A stretch of DNA of 19,217 nucleotides from RGIG464 sp045643185 (GCA_045643185.1 JAZUKH010000068.1:1-19217), one strand, 5' to 3'; positions 1-8,480 are shown, counted from the stretch's first letter. Program-made: numbers and translations. Notes: generated from the sequence alone by a model not told the origin.

Positions 1-74
1 GAGGCTTCCCCCTCCAAAATCCGAAAATTTATGAAATTTCCTTATGCAGTCTTGTTTTACATGATTTATTGAAT

Positions 75-105
75 GCGCTTTCCTGGATTCGTTTCAGGAA
101 AGCGC
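75..105 (-). terminator. 3' hairpin after the transglutaminase gene
   Basis: An 11-bp perfect inverted repeat (GCGCTTTCCTG at 75-85, CAGGAAAGCGC at 95-105) with a 9-nt loop lies 24 bases past the stop codon of the transglutaminase gene. On the minus strand it is followed by AT-rich sequence but no clean T run. It may therefore act as a weak intrinsic terminator or as a 3' stabilising hairpin. Confidence 0.5.
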
Positions 106-128
106 TTGAAGTGAGCGTATGTTGGGAT

Positions 129-2363
129 CTACGGCTTGAGAATGGCGAGTATCTTTCGCCAAACAGGCGCGGCCGAGCGGGCATCGTGCCAGGCCTGACG
201 AACGAGTTTACCGGCCTGAGCGGCTTCTTCGTCCGAGACCGAGCCACCGAGCTTCGAGCAGAGCGTATCGTTGACGATGGTCTGTGTGGCTTCACCGCGA
301 GTCGACGCGAAGTGTTCGAGCGACTCCGAAGGCGCGGGATTTTGACCGTACAGCGCCCAGACTTCCATGACGGAACGCAGCGCCCAGGGCAGATCGTGCG
401 CGGACTTGACGGACGCACCGCGCAGAATGATGACGCCCTTGCGCGTGTAGATCACGATGACGGCGCCAGCGAGGAGTGCCAGAAGGATCGTCCAAATGAG
501 CTGCCACGGAATCTCGTAGCCCTCATCGATCGGTGTTTCGGCGCGTCCACCGGACTTGTCGTTACGGGCGAGTTCGCCAAAGAGCGATTCGAGCGACTGA
601 TCGACAAATTCATTCGGCTGAGGATCGCCATTTTCGGGGAAAATGTCGAACGTGACCCAGCCGACGCCGTCGATATAGATCTCGGGCCAGGCGTGCCCCA
701 TGTTGCCCATGATGAGCACGGCCGAGTTGGAGCCACGAAGCTGATTATCCACGGCATAGCCGAGTGCAACACGGGCCGCAATGCCCTGACTGCGCAGCAA
801 ATACACGGCTGAATGCGCAAAATGGACGCAGTAGCCGCGCATCGAGCCAAACAGGAACGACGCGGTCGGATCGCTCGGATCGATATGTTTCGTTTTGAGC
901 GTGTAATAGCCAGCGTGCTCGAGCCATGCCTTAATGACAATGGCCTTGGCGATGTCTTCACCAAAGAAGCGCGGATCCAGCTGACGCACGATGATGTCGG
1001 ACAGGGCCTTGTAGCGCGGGTCATCGGGGATCTCGGTGTAGTGAGCGCGTTTTTCGTCCGACCAATCGTCAGGAATGCTCTTGCGGCCGACGAAGCGCGA
1101 CACATCGACGTTGAGTCCGAGGCTCTCGACGGCGTAAGCCGACACGAAGACCTTCGGATCGGGGTTGTCGATCGGGAAGACGGACTGGCCCATGGCCAAC
1201 TGCGGCGGATTCGTATGATCCTGAAGCAGGAACATCGACGTCGAGATCTTCTGATGCAACTGGGACGACTGAACCGCAAGGGCATTCAGACGGTCAGTGT
1301 ATGGGAATGACGAAATGACGTCGGCATCCATCGCACTGTCGGTCAGGTGATTGCCGTCGTACTGGCTCAGAACGTTTTGTCTGAAGTGGAAAATGCCGTC
1401 TGCGGGTTCGAATTCGTCGTACAGGACGGCGATGGCGACAGGCACGGGAGGATTGTTGGGTGAAGGCGCGTTGCTGCTAGAGCCACCACCGCCACCGCTA
1501 TTCTTATTGGACTCATCGTCGCCGTCGTTTCCGTTACCGCCATTCTTATCGGACTCATCGTCACCGTCGTCGCCGTCGTCGCCGTCGTTTCCGCCGTCGT
1601 CCTCATTGTTCTTGTTATTGTCGTCTTTGTTCCCCTGATCGTTGTCATCCTTATCATTGCTAAAAACGCCGAGCGGATCTTCGACCATGTTGTCGATATG
1701 GCCATCGACGCCGAAATTGGCGAACAACAGCGTGAGGAGGAGCAGGACAGCGTAGGCGTAGATGACGCGTGAGATCTTGGCGCGACCGAGCCAGAGGCCG
1801 ATGGCAAGCACGGCTGCGGCGCAGCCCATGTATCGGTAGAGTTCGATCGGGTCGAGTCCGGAGCCATAAGCCCAGTCGGCAAATTCGCGCGGATTTTGGA
1901 GATTCATGTTTCGATGTTCAAAGAACACGAAAACGAGCGCCCCGACGGCCACAGCGGATTCGAGAATGCGAACGGGCTGATAACGCAGTGCCAGACTGCG
2001 GAGAAACAGCGTCAGGCCAAGCGCCAGCGAGCCGAAGTAGAGGCTGCGTGAGGCCACGACTGAGAAGAAGAGGTCACTTTGTTGGCCATTCAGGATGCCC
2101 CAGGCGCCCCAGATGCCGATGCCCGTCAACAGCACGGATGCGAGCAGGATCCAGACGAGCCGCACCGACCAGCGGCGCAGCAGCCCAGCCAGGATGCCGG
2201 CGACGACGGCGCATCCCGCCACGACGAAGCGCGACACCTCGTCGCACACATCCAGAACATAGACGTATTCCGCAATCGCCAGAATGGCCGTCTTGACGGC
2301 CTGAATCCAGACGGATTCGCCGGTCACCACGTGTTTTGAATTCATTGGGAGGCTCTTACTCAT
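129..2363 (-). CDS. membrane transglutaminase-like protein (TgpA-like)
   Basis: A 744-residue inner membrane protein with about six N-terminal hydrophobic segments (roughly 46-62, 68-88, 105-125, 133-148, 177-193, 199-216). A low-complexity Asp/Asn/Gly linker follows (about 236-305), then a soluble region with a transglutaminase-like core, one further membrane segment near 620-643, and a C-terminal tail resembling the DUF4129 end of TgpA proteins. The papain-like triad is visible: Cys512 in GYCVHFA, His557 in GHAWPE and Asp573 in FDIFPE. By family analogy the core faces the periplasm; its substrate is unknown. The start has a good Shine-Dalgarno site (AGGAGG, 6 nt spacing) and overlaps the DUF58 stop codon by 4 bases, so the two are translationally coupled. 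MoxR, the usual third member of such operons, is absent here. The family call is firm; enzymatic activity is inferred. Confidence 0.88.
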   Translation of the reverse strand: MSKSLPMNSKHVVTGESVWIQAVKTAILAIAEYVYVLDVCDEVSRFVVAGCAVVAGILAGLLRRWSVRLVWILLASVLLTGIGIWGAWGILNGQQSDLFFSVVASRSLYFGSLALGLTLFLRSLALRYQPVRILESAVAVGALVFVFFEHRNMNLQNPREFADWAYGSGLDPIELYRYMGCAAAVLAIGLWLGRAKISRVIYAYAVLLLLTLLFANFGVDGHIDNMVEDPLGVFSNDKDDNDQGNKDDNNKNNEDDGGNDGDDGDDGDDESDKNGGNGNDGDDESNKNSGGGGGSSSNAPSPNNPPVPVAIAVLYDEFEPADGIFHFRQNVLSQYDGNHLTDSAMDADVISSFPYTDRLNALAVQSSQLHQKISTSMFLLQDHTNPPQLAMGQSVFPIDNPDPKVFVSAYAVESLGLNVDVSRFVGRKSIPDDWSDEKRAHYTEIPDDPRYKALSDIIVRQLDPRFFGEDIAKAIVIKAWLEHAGYYTLKTKHIDPSDPTASFLFGSMRGYCVHFAHSAVYLLRSQGIAARVALGYAVDNQLRGSNSAVLIMGNMGHAWPEIYIDGVGWVTFDIFPENGDPQPNEFVDQSLESLFGELARNDKSGGRAETPIDEGYEIPWQLIWTILLALLAGAVIVIYTRKGVIILRGASVKSAHDLPWALRSVMEVWALYGQNPAPSESLEHFASTRGEATQTIVNDTLCSKLGGSVSDEEAAQAGKLVRQAWHDARSAAPVWRKILAILKP

Positions 2364-3721
2364 GCCTGACCTCCTGCGGGAAGCGCTTGAGGCGACGCGG
2401 GCTCGTGTTGGCGCTGAGGCTCATAGGTCAGACCGGCACCGGAGCTGACATCGATCAGCTGAACCGCGCCCAGCGTGCTCAGTTCCTCGCACAGAGCGAT
2501 GCGTTGCGCGCGTTTTTGCGGCACATCATCGGGCGTGCAAAACAGTTTTTGGAGGCGCGACGCGGGTTTGGCCGCGACTTCCTCGGGTTCGAGCGCCATG
2601 ACGAAGGTCGGATGCACGCCCGTGTTGGCACAGAACGACTTGACGTGGTCTAGCCACGCGCCTTTTTGCGGCGGCACCATGACGAAGCAGCGGCGCAAAG
2701 CCTGCTGCGGAATGGCACGAGCCTGTTCTTCCATCGTTTCGGCACCGTGTTCGCGGTGATTCACCGATTCAACGACGTCCCACAAGGCGTCTTTGGCATT
2801 CGTCGTCACGCGGTTCGCGCCGTCGGCACAAAAATGGAGCTCCGCATCGGTATCTTCCAGCGTCGAGAGGAACGCACGCGTCAAGGACGCGCTTGGCTCA
2901 TCGTTTTGACTGGCGATAAAATAGACGAACATTTCCTGTTCTTCGACGATGGCCGGCTCGGGCGCGCGCACCAGCAGTTTGCGCGAACGGGCGAACACGC
3001 GCCACAGCACGTAACGCAACGGGTCACCCGCCTGATAACGACGCATTTCGACGAGCTCGCCCTTGGCTTCACCGGCCGGGTACGAGTAGCCTTCACCACT
3101 CGTGCGCGCCGAAAGCTGAATCGACTCAAAATGGCTCGTCGCGGGTTTGATCTCCGCAAAAAACGTCGTCGTGTGAGGAAACGTGATGGCAAACATCCCG
3201 AACAGATCGCGCACGGTCACCAGGTGTTCCACCGAAGTATAGCGTCCACGCACGCTCATTTTGGCCATTTCGTTATACCATGTGTGTGACGCGCGAAACG
3301 TCGAAGTGTACGGCGCCTCGGTCGTCTCGATCTCGACCTGAATGAACGGCAAATAAAACGGGCGATAAACGCGATAGCCGCTCTCGACGACCTGACCTGT
3401 TTCAAGCGCATCAAAGGCGCGTTCTTCACGATTAGCACGCACCGTCGCCAGGGCCACGATCAACGTTCCAAGGCACTCAAAAACGAAAATGACCGCCACC
3501 GCAGCCGCAAACCAAAGGACCGCAGCAAACAGGATCTGGTTCGAGTGCTTCGCGACTTCGCCAAACCAGACCAAATAAGCCAGACAGACAAATAACAGCC
3601 CCGACCACGTGATCGGAAAAAAGCCGCGAATTCGGCGAAATATCCGACGAATGTTGAACGGCCGCGCAGGTGCTGCGACTTCCTCGACCTGTCTGAGTTC
3701 AATCTTCTTTTGTGAATCCAT
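2360..3721 (-). CDS. DUF58 domain-containing membrane protein
   Basis: A 453-residue protein with two membrane segments (about 41-57 and 63-90) followed by a soluble region. The DUF58 signature is clear at about 219-252: an acidic/hydrophobic lead, RRYQAGDPLRYVLWRVFARS, then LLVR. DUF58 proteins usually have a von Willebrand A-like fold and are encoded with a MoxR AAA ATPase and a transglutaminase-like membrane protein; the biochemical role is unsettled. This is the first gene of the leftward operon, with AGGAAG five bases before ATG and a promoter-like pair at 3762-3790. It overlaps the downstream transglutaminase gene by ATGA. The region upstream is a divergent promoter region, so no MoxR gene precedes it. 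Confidence 0.88.
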   Translation of the reverse strand: MDSQKKIELRQVEEVAAPARPFNIRRIFRRIRGFFPITWSGLLFVCLAYLVWFGEVAKHSNQILFAAVLWFAAAVAVIFVFECLGTLIVALATVRANREERAFDALETGQVVESGYRVYRPFYLPFIQVEIETTEAPYTSTFRASHTWYNEMAKMSVRGRYTSVEHLVTVRDLFGMFAITFPHTTTFFAEIKPATSHFESIQLSARTSGEGYSYPAGEAKGELVEMRRYQAGDPLRYVLWRVFARSRKLLVRAPEPAIVEEQEMFVYFIASQNDEPSASLTRAFLSTLEDTDAELHFCADGANRVTTNAKDALWDVVESVNHREHGAETMEEQARAIPQQALRRCFVMVPPQKGAWLDHVKSFCANTGVHPTFVMALEPEEVAAKPASRLQKLFCTPDDVPQKRAQRIALCEELSTLGAVQLIDVSSGAGLTYEPQRQHEPASPQALPAGGQA

Positions 3722-3761
3722 AAAATCTTCCTAACGTCTGCATTACAAAAAATGCCGACCA

Positions 3762-3790
3762 ATTTTATCTACATTGTCACATTCTCTCAA
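3762..3790 (-). promoter_or_regulatory. sigma-70-like promoter of the DUF58-transglutaminase operon
   Basis: On the minus strand TTGAGA (3785-3790) and TAAAAT (3762-3767) are separated by exactly 17 bases; each matches the sigma-70 consensus at five of six positions. Transcription would start near 3755, giving a leader of about 35 bases before the DUF58 start at 3721. Confidence 0.6.
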
Positions 3791-3821
3791 CCATATTCCC
3801 TCGCGACCGGGTGGTTTGTGA

Positions 3822-3850
3822 TTGATGAAACAGCGTAATCAGCGTAAAAT
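3822..3850 (+). promoter_or_regulatory. sigma-70-like promoter of the YkgJ-type gene
   Basis: TTGATG (3822-3827) and TAAAAT (3845-3850) are 17 bases apart, facing right. The spacer contains most of a tandem 9-mer, CAGCGTAAT then CAGCGTAAA (3831-3848), whose second copy runs into the -10 hexamer. The start codon at 3947 lies about 90 bases after the expected transcription start. Confidence 0.5.
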
Positions 3851-3946
3851 TAAGCGTCTTGTTTGGCGCAGGCACGCCCGCGTCGCTTGATTTCACCATT
3901 CCCAATGAAAACTTAGTCTTTGCGCGGCACGCAAAGGAGTAAACCC

Positions 3947-5272
3947 GTGAAAAGTGTCGAATATTTCAGCTGTAAAAGCGATGTGACGATCCATGTCGAA
4001 GAAGACCAACGCATTCAAGTCTTTGTGAACGACCAGCCGGTTTCGGTCTCGACAGAACAGAGCGAGATCCTTGACTACTTGCTGCTCCGCCACCCGGAAG
4101 CCTCAGTCGACGAGATCCAGACTTACCTGATGGCACGCAAAGCCACGATGATCTCTGAAGCCCAGGTCAGAAGCCGACTTGGTGAACTCTGTGAACGAGA
4201 CCTCGTCCTTCGTCAGAACCGCCCTGCCCGACTCAATATTCCGCACAAACTCGACCACACTTGTGAAATGTGCGGCTGCTCATGCCTCGCCCAACTCGTC
4301 GGACCGCTCAACGAGCATGAACTCAACAACGTCACGACGGCCCACGCGGAACTCCACGCCGAACACCAGGTGCCTCAGGGCGTCAACCCGATTATGAAAG
4401 GGCTGAAACCAGACGGCACATGTATGCATTTTCTGAATTTTCCAGGCAAACGCTGCCTTTTTTTGGGTGACGACAACCTGTGCAAGCTGCACGCCCGTTA
4501 CGGCGCCATGCAAAAACCGGCAGCCTGTCGTCGTTTTCCGCACATCGCCATCGCGACGGAATCGGAGATCCGCGTCGGCATCAAGCCATATTGCTACGCG
4601 AACGCACGCGTTTGCCGCATTGAACCGGCTGACGGCGCCTACATCGACCAGTTTAAGGCTGAAAACGCCGAGTTTTTTGACAACCTCGTCGAAAGTGCGT
4701 CAATGCGCCCCATTCTGCGCAACGTGTCGCCGCTCGAAGCCGCTCAGGCCAAGCTGCAGGAAGTTCAGATCCTCGATTGGCTTGAAGATGCAGACATGCC
4801 CTGGTCACACTTTATGGCTCGTCTCATTGAAGAGCCCAAACGACCGCTCGAAAAACTTCCCAAAGCTTTTGTGACCGAACTCGGTAAACGCTTCAAAGCC
4901 TTTGCGCCGGCACTTCGCGCCGAAGTCGCAAAACTCGGTGACACAACGCACGCAAAACATTGTGCTGCGCTCTGCGATCAGCTCGAAAAGCCCCTCACGC
5001 GCACACCCGACCAGGCATCTGCCGACTTCATGAAGTTCGCGCGATACAGCCTTTTCAACGCGGTCTTTCTGCGTGAAACTTCGCGCTTCCCCTCACTCAG
5101 TCTCGGCACCTTCGCACTCAGCCTGGGCGTCATCGTCGCCATTCAGGATCCAGAACACGCGTCCGACCACCTCACTGCCTGGTTCCGCCTCTTCGCCCAA
5201 ACGCCCGCGTTCATGCTCCTCTTCGATTCTCCAGACGCACTCGCCTCACTCTGCGAATTACTCAAAAACTAA
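3947..5272 (+). CDS. YkgJ-type cysteine-cluster protein with N-terminal winged-helix-like region
   Basis: A 441-residue cytoplasmic protein. I start it at the GTG at 3947 because AAAGGAG sits seven bases upstream; an earlier in-frame TTG at 3920 has no ribosome site. Residues of about 35-95 look like a small helix-turn-helix or winged-helix unit. The cysteine cluster follows: CEMCGCSC (about 106-113), then Cys159, Cys170 and Cys179, and a KPAACRRFPH segment (Cys194). This C-rich layout matches the YkgJ/UPF0153 family, proposed to chelate zinc or iron, and is related to the cysteine cluster of FliB-type lysine N-methylases. The C-terminal 230 residues are helical and unassigned. No flagellar gene is nearby, so I do not call it FliB. 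It is monocistronic or weakly linked to the next gene, 76 bases away. Confidence 0.8.
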   Translation: MKSVEYFSCKSDVTIHVEEDQRIQVFVNDQPVSVSTEQSEILDYLLLRHPEASVDEIQTYLMARKATMISEAQVRSRLGELCERDLVLRQNRPARLNIPHKLDHTCEMCGCSCLAQLVGPLNEHELNNVTTAHAELHAEHQVPQGVNPIMKGLKPDGTCMHFLNFPGKRCLFLGDDNLCKLHARYGAMQKPAACRRFPHIAIATESEIRVGIKPYCYANARVCRIEPADGAYIDQFKAENAEFFDNLVESASMRPILRNVSPLEAAQAKLQEVQILDWLEDADMPWSHFMARLIEEPKRPLEKLPKAFVTELGKRFKAFAPALRAEVAKLGDTTHAKHCAALCDQLEKPLTRTPDQASADFMKFARYSLFNAVFLRETSRFPSLSLGTFALSLGVIVAIQDPEHASDHLTAWFRLFAQTPAFMLLFDSPDALASLCELLKN

Positions 5273-5283
5273 TATAAATATTA

Positions 5284-5342
5284 ATTACGAAAAATTAATA
5301 TAAAGTTTTTATAATTCCGAATTACGAATTCTACATTACGAA
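5284..5342 (+). promoter_or_regulatory. AT-rich promoter region with three ATTACGAA repeats
   Basis: The 76-base gap before the membrane protein gene is strongly AT-rich. It holds a perfect TATAAT (5310-5315), with a weak TTACGA 19 bases upstream. The octamer ATTACGAA occurs three times in direct orientation, at 5284, 5321 and 5335, on both sides of the -10. The repeats could be a regulator binding site. No good Shine-Dalgarno sequence precedes the ATG at 5349. Confidence 0.4.
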
Positions 5343-5348
5343 ATATAT

Positions 5349-7022
5349 ATGAGTTCAGAAACCTACCTCTACCAGTCGATGTCCGATAATATGGCCGGAA
5401 AGTGGCTTCCCACGCTTCTGGTCTACTTCATCTGGACCATTCTCACGACCATCTTCACGCTTGGCTGCAGCATGATCCATCCTGTGGCCTCCTATATTTC
5501 CGCCTTCATTGCAGGTGGCTTTCTGCTCTACACCTTTTCGACCTTGCCGCTCGCCAATGTACGGCAACCCAATGCGCACGTTTTGGAACACGCCTTCGAG
5601 GCGTTCACCGACACCAAACGCATCATCATCATGAGCCTCCTCTTTGCGCTCATCGTGTTTGCAGCGGCTTTGTTGTGCACATTCTTTATTTTTGGTGCAA
5701 CCGTCCTGTTCGCAGGCGCCGCCGGAAATAGTATCGTCAGTCTGTTTCTTTTCATCAGCATCGTCGGCGTCGGCATTCCGACAACCTTCATGCTCTCCAT
5801 CTATTACAAGTACTGCCTCACCCCAAACTACTTGTATGATGACTCGAATTTGAGCGTTCTGGAAGCCTTCAAAACGTCCAAGAACGCCATGAACGGCTAC
5901 AAACTCACCCTGTTCAAGAACCACGTCCCGATCTATCTGGTCTGGATTCTGTTATACATACTGCTCCACGTCGGCATTTTCACGTCCCTGGGCGGCGCTC
6001 AAGGCATGGTCGACACCTACGAAATGCTCGAACGCCACGAGGAACAGCAAAAGATCGCTGAGGCTGCCCAGGCTCAGGCCGATCTTGAGACTGCCAACGC
6101 CTATCTCAAAGCCCAAAAAGCAAGTCCCAAGGAACACATTCCGGCTTATGATCCCAACACGATGACGAAGGATGAGTACATTCGCCTGCTCAACTCCTAC
6201 GGCCAGCGCGAAACCGTCCAGGATTCCAAAAAAGACCTCGCTGTTTTGGATCAGTTCATCAAAGCGACCGACAATATTTCTAAACAGGCGATCGCACCAA
6301 CGCACCACGATGACGAGCTCATGGCGAACCTCAAACTTGCGATCCTCTGCGTCATTCTGTTCTGCATCTTCATGTTCTTCACGCTCCCACTCTATTGGGC
6401 CATTCAAAACGAGCTTTATTTGATGCTCGCAGACATGAATGACACCAAAAAAGACGCCATTGAGCGTGTCACACGCATGCAACAAGGACGACTGCCCGAA
6501 CCCACGCCATCGGAGCCTACGCCGCCTAGCAACGCCCCACGCCCAACTGAACCGCGTCCCCAAACTCCGCCCGAACCCGTGGCACCCGCCCCCAAACGTG
6601 AACTGGGGGCCGGCCTCAACTTCGACTTTGGCGCGCCCTGTGCGCCTGAGCCATCCAGCGCGCGTTCGTCAAATTCAGCACTTCGACGTGCCCCATCTAA
6701 TGAAGACCGGGAACTCGAAGAATTATCTAATCTCCCCATTCAAGGCGCCAGTTTGGATTCCATGGAGATCAATCCACTCGACTTTGGAGCCGATATCGAG
6801 CGAGCTTTGGAGGATGACAATAATAATCAAACGGTCCAATTCGGTAAACGTCACATGATGCCGTCTGACGAAGAGGCTCGAACGATGTTTAACTCTGGGA
6901 CGATCACCAAAGTCCCACTGATCAACAAAACTCGTCCCGTTTCAGAAGATGCTCTGACGTCCATCCCACAAGAAACTGAACTTTTCTTCAATTTCGGAAA
7001 TCGCGATTTCCAGGATCGATAG
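5349..7022 (+). CDS. multi-pass membrane protein with coiled-coil loop and proline-rich tail
   Basis: A 557-residue protein of unrecognised family. Hydrophobic segments lie at about 20-41, 48-68, 92-124, 129-152, 193-214 and 328-350. The loop at about 222-310 is charged and Ala/Gln/Glu-rich, probably coiled-coil. The tail (362-557) is disordered-looking: Pro-rich at 382-418, then acidic. Four short hydrophobic-FG motifs punctuate the tail (FDFG 425-428, LDFG 477-480, QFG 497-499, FNFG 547-550). The N-terminal half faintly resembles YciC/DUF975/DUF4013-type membrane domains, but I cannot assign it. The start is the first ATG after the AT-rich leader, with no clear ribosome site. It converges on the aldehyde dehydrogenase gene. 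Confidence 0.75.
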   Translation: MSSETYLYQSMSDNMAGKWLPTLLVYFIWTILTTIFTLGCSMIHPVASYISAFIAGGFLLYTFSTLPLANVRQPNAHVLEHAFEAFTDTKRIIIMSLLFALIVFAAALLCTFFIFGATVLFAGAAGNSIVSLFLFISIVGVGIPTTFMLSIYYKYCLTPNYLYDDSNLSVLEAFKTSKNAMNGYKLTLFKNHVPIYLVWILLYILLHVGIFTSLGGAQGMVDTYEMLERHEEQQKIAEAAQAQADLETANAYLKAQKASPKEHIPAYDPNTMTKDEYIRLLNSYGQRETVQDSKKDLAVLDQFIKATDNISKQAIAPTHHDDELMANLKLAILCVILFCIFMFFTLPLYWAIQNELYLMLADMNDTKKDAIERVTRMQQGRLPEPTPSEPTPPSNAPRPTEPRPQTPPEPVAPAPKRELGAGLNFDFGAPCAPEPSSARSSNSALRRAPSNEDRELEELSNLPIQGASLDSMEINPLDFGADIERALEDDNNNQTVQFGKRHMMPSDEEARTMFNSGTITKVPLINKTRPVSEDALTSIPQETELFFNFGNRDFQDR

Positions 7023-7053
7023 TCGTCGCCAATTACCATAATAAACAACGCCC

Positions 7054-7108
7054 ATCGTCTTCACTCGCGCGCCCATAACGGCGCGCGAACTTTTCAAATC
7101 AAGACGAT
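7054..7108. terminator. nested bidirectional terminator between convergent genes
   Basis: Between the stops at 7022 (plus) and 7116 (minus) sits a two-layer inverted repeat. The inner stem is TCGCGCGCC (7065-7073) with GGCGCGCGA (7080-7088) and a 6-nt loop. The outer stem is ATCGTCTT (7054-7061) with AAGACGAT (7101-7108). It serves both strands; neither side has a long T run, although ACTTTTC follows the inner stem on the plus strand. Confidence 0.6.
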
Positions 7109-7115
7109 AAAACGT

Positions 7116-8480
7116 CTAGCTCAAAAACCATTCCATGAGCTTGAACGTTTTGAACGAATACGGCGGATAACGAAGCTTCATGTCAAACTTGTTCGTATTC
7201 CACAACGAACCCTTCATGTGACTAAAAGCCTGAAAACCAGCATATCCGTGGCTGCCGCCCTGACCACTCATGCCGACACCACCAAACGGAATGTAAACGT
7301 TCGACACGTGCATGAGTGCATCGTTATGCACAAAATTCCCCGACAAAACATGGTCATGCAGGTATTTCGCGTCACTTTTTTTGTCGCAAAAAACGTAGCA
7401 GGCGAGCGGCGTCGGATGACGTTTCACAAACTCACGCGCTTCGACACGTGGATCATTCGAATTCAGTGTGAGGATCGGCAAGATCGGTCCAAAGATCTCT
7501 TCTTGCATCAACGGGTGATCCGGATCAGACAAAGTGACGATCGTCGGCTCGATGTGCAACGTGGCTGCGTCGCTCTGACCACCTGTGACGATGTTTTCAC
7601 CATGACCGAGCAAAGCGGTCAGCCGGTCAAAATGCCGTGAATTAATGATGTGCCCGACCGACGTCGGTTTGGGAAACTGACGCGCCAACGAGGTTTTGAA
7701 CGCTTCGACGAATGGCTCAAGCAGAGCCTGCTCAACCAACACGTAATCAGGCGCCACACAGGTCTGACCCGTATTCGTGAATTTCGCAAAGATGATGCGA
7801 TCAGCGACTGCCTGAATGTTTTTAACATCAAACACGATGGTCGGAGATTTTCCACCGAGTTCAAGAACATACGGCACGAGGTTTTCGGCTGCCGTCTTGG
7901 CAACGTGTTTGGCAATGCCCGTCCCACCTGTAAAAAACACAAAGTCGATCGGCTCGCGCAACAAAGACTGTGTGACATCCGCACCGCCCTCGTGCACAGA
8001 AATAGCTTTGGGATCAAGATAAGCCATGAGCTTTTTGGCGAGTAGTGCGCTTGTCGCAGGCGAATTCTCGCTGGGTTTGATGAGCGTCACATTACCAGCA
8101 GCGATGGACGCGATCAAAGGCGATAACGTCAACTGAAGCGGATAATTCCACGGACTGATGATCAACGCGATGCCACGCGGTTGAGCCGTCACCGCGCTCA
8201 ACGATGGCAAAAGGAACAACGGCGTGCGTCGAAGCCCCATGCGCATCCACGACGACAAATGGCTCAAAGCATATTTCGCTTCGTGGATCACAAAGCCAAT
8301 TTCGGTCAAATACGCCTCACGGGCATTTTTACCGAGATCCTCGAACAACGCCTGTTCAAACAAATCGCGCTCATTTTTGAGCATGCGGATCAGCGCCTTC
8401 AATTGTTGTTTTCGCCAATCAACCGACAACGTCACATCGCTGTCGAAATATTCACGCAAATTTCTCGTTGCTTCGAGCAT
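7116..8480 (-). CDS. NAD(P)-dependent aldehyde dehydrogenase, ALDH3-like
   Basis: A 454-residue enzyme that oxidises an aldehyde to a carboxylate with NAD(P). Key residues are present: Asn112 in PWNYPLQL, the nucleotide-binding FTGGTGIAKHVA near 183-194, general base Glu207 in LELGGKSP, nucleophile Cys241 in NTGQTCVAPDYVL, and EEIFGPILPIL. The short length, the CVAPDYVL context and the RYPPY near the C-terminus fit the class 3 group (ALDH3, including coniferyl and fatty aldehyde dehydrogenases) rather than the ~500-residue ALDH1/2 type. The last residues (KLMEWFLS) are mildly hydrophobic, without an obvious full membrane anchor. It starts at ATG 8480 with GGAG eight bases upstream, and lies 31 bases after the YG-motif lipoprotein gene, probably in the same transcript. 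The natural substrate is not evident. Confidence 0.93.
   Translation of the reverse strand: MLEATRNLREYFDSDVTLSVDWRKQQLKALIRMLKNERDLFEQALFEDLGKNAREAYLTEIGFVIHEAKYALSHLSSWMRMGLRRTPLFLLPSLSAVTAQPRGIALIISPWNYPLQLTLSPLIASIAAGNVTLIKPSENSPATSALLAKKLMAYLDPKAISVHEGGADVTQSLLREPIDFVFFTGGTGIAKHVAKTAAENLVPYVLELGGKSPTIVFDVKNIQAVADRIIFAKFTNTGQTCVAPDYVLVEQALLEPFVEAFKTSLARQFPKPTSVGHIINSRHFDRLTALLGHGENIVTGGQSDAATLHIEPTIVTLSDPDHPLMQEEIFGPILPILTLNSNDPRVEAREFVKRHPTPLACYVFCDKKSDAKYLHDHVLSGNFVHNDALMHVSNVYIPFGGVGMSGQGGSHGYAGFQAFSHMKGSLWNTNKFDMKLRYPPYSFKTFKLMEWFLS

Noticed and set aside
69..812. Open plus-strand frame of 247 codons under the transglutaminase gene
   Set aside because: It is antisense to a gene with an intact catalytic triad, and its translation is Arg-rich without any recognisable domain or ribosome site.
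813..1310. Open plus-strand frame of 165 codons, also under the transglutaminase gene
   Set aside because: A shadow of the GC-skewed codons of the real gene; no start signal and no domain.
1492..1660. Simple-sequence tract of GTC and CGT triplets as a non-coding repeat
   Set aside because: It encodes the Asp/Gly/Asn linker of the transglutaminase-like protein in frame, so it is part of the gene.
3920..3946. Upstream TTG start for the cysteine-cluster protein
   Set aside because: It would put the Shine-Dalgarno site inside the coding region; GTG at 3947 has the right spacing to AAAGGAG.
3947..5272. Flagellin lysine N-methylase FliB
   Set aside because: The cysteine cluster is shared, but there are no flagellar genes nearby and the N-terminal region does not look like FliB; the broader YkgJ-type call is safer.
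5952..6563. Minus-strand frame of 203 codons under the membrane protein gene
   Set aside because: The plus-strand reading shows ordered membrane segments and a Pro-rich tail; the antisense product has no coherent pattern.
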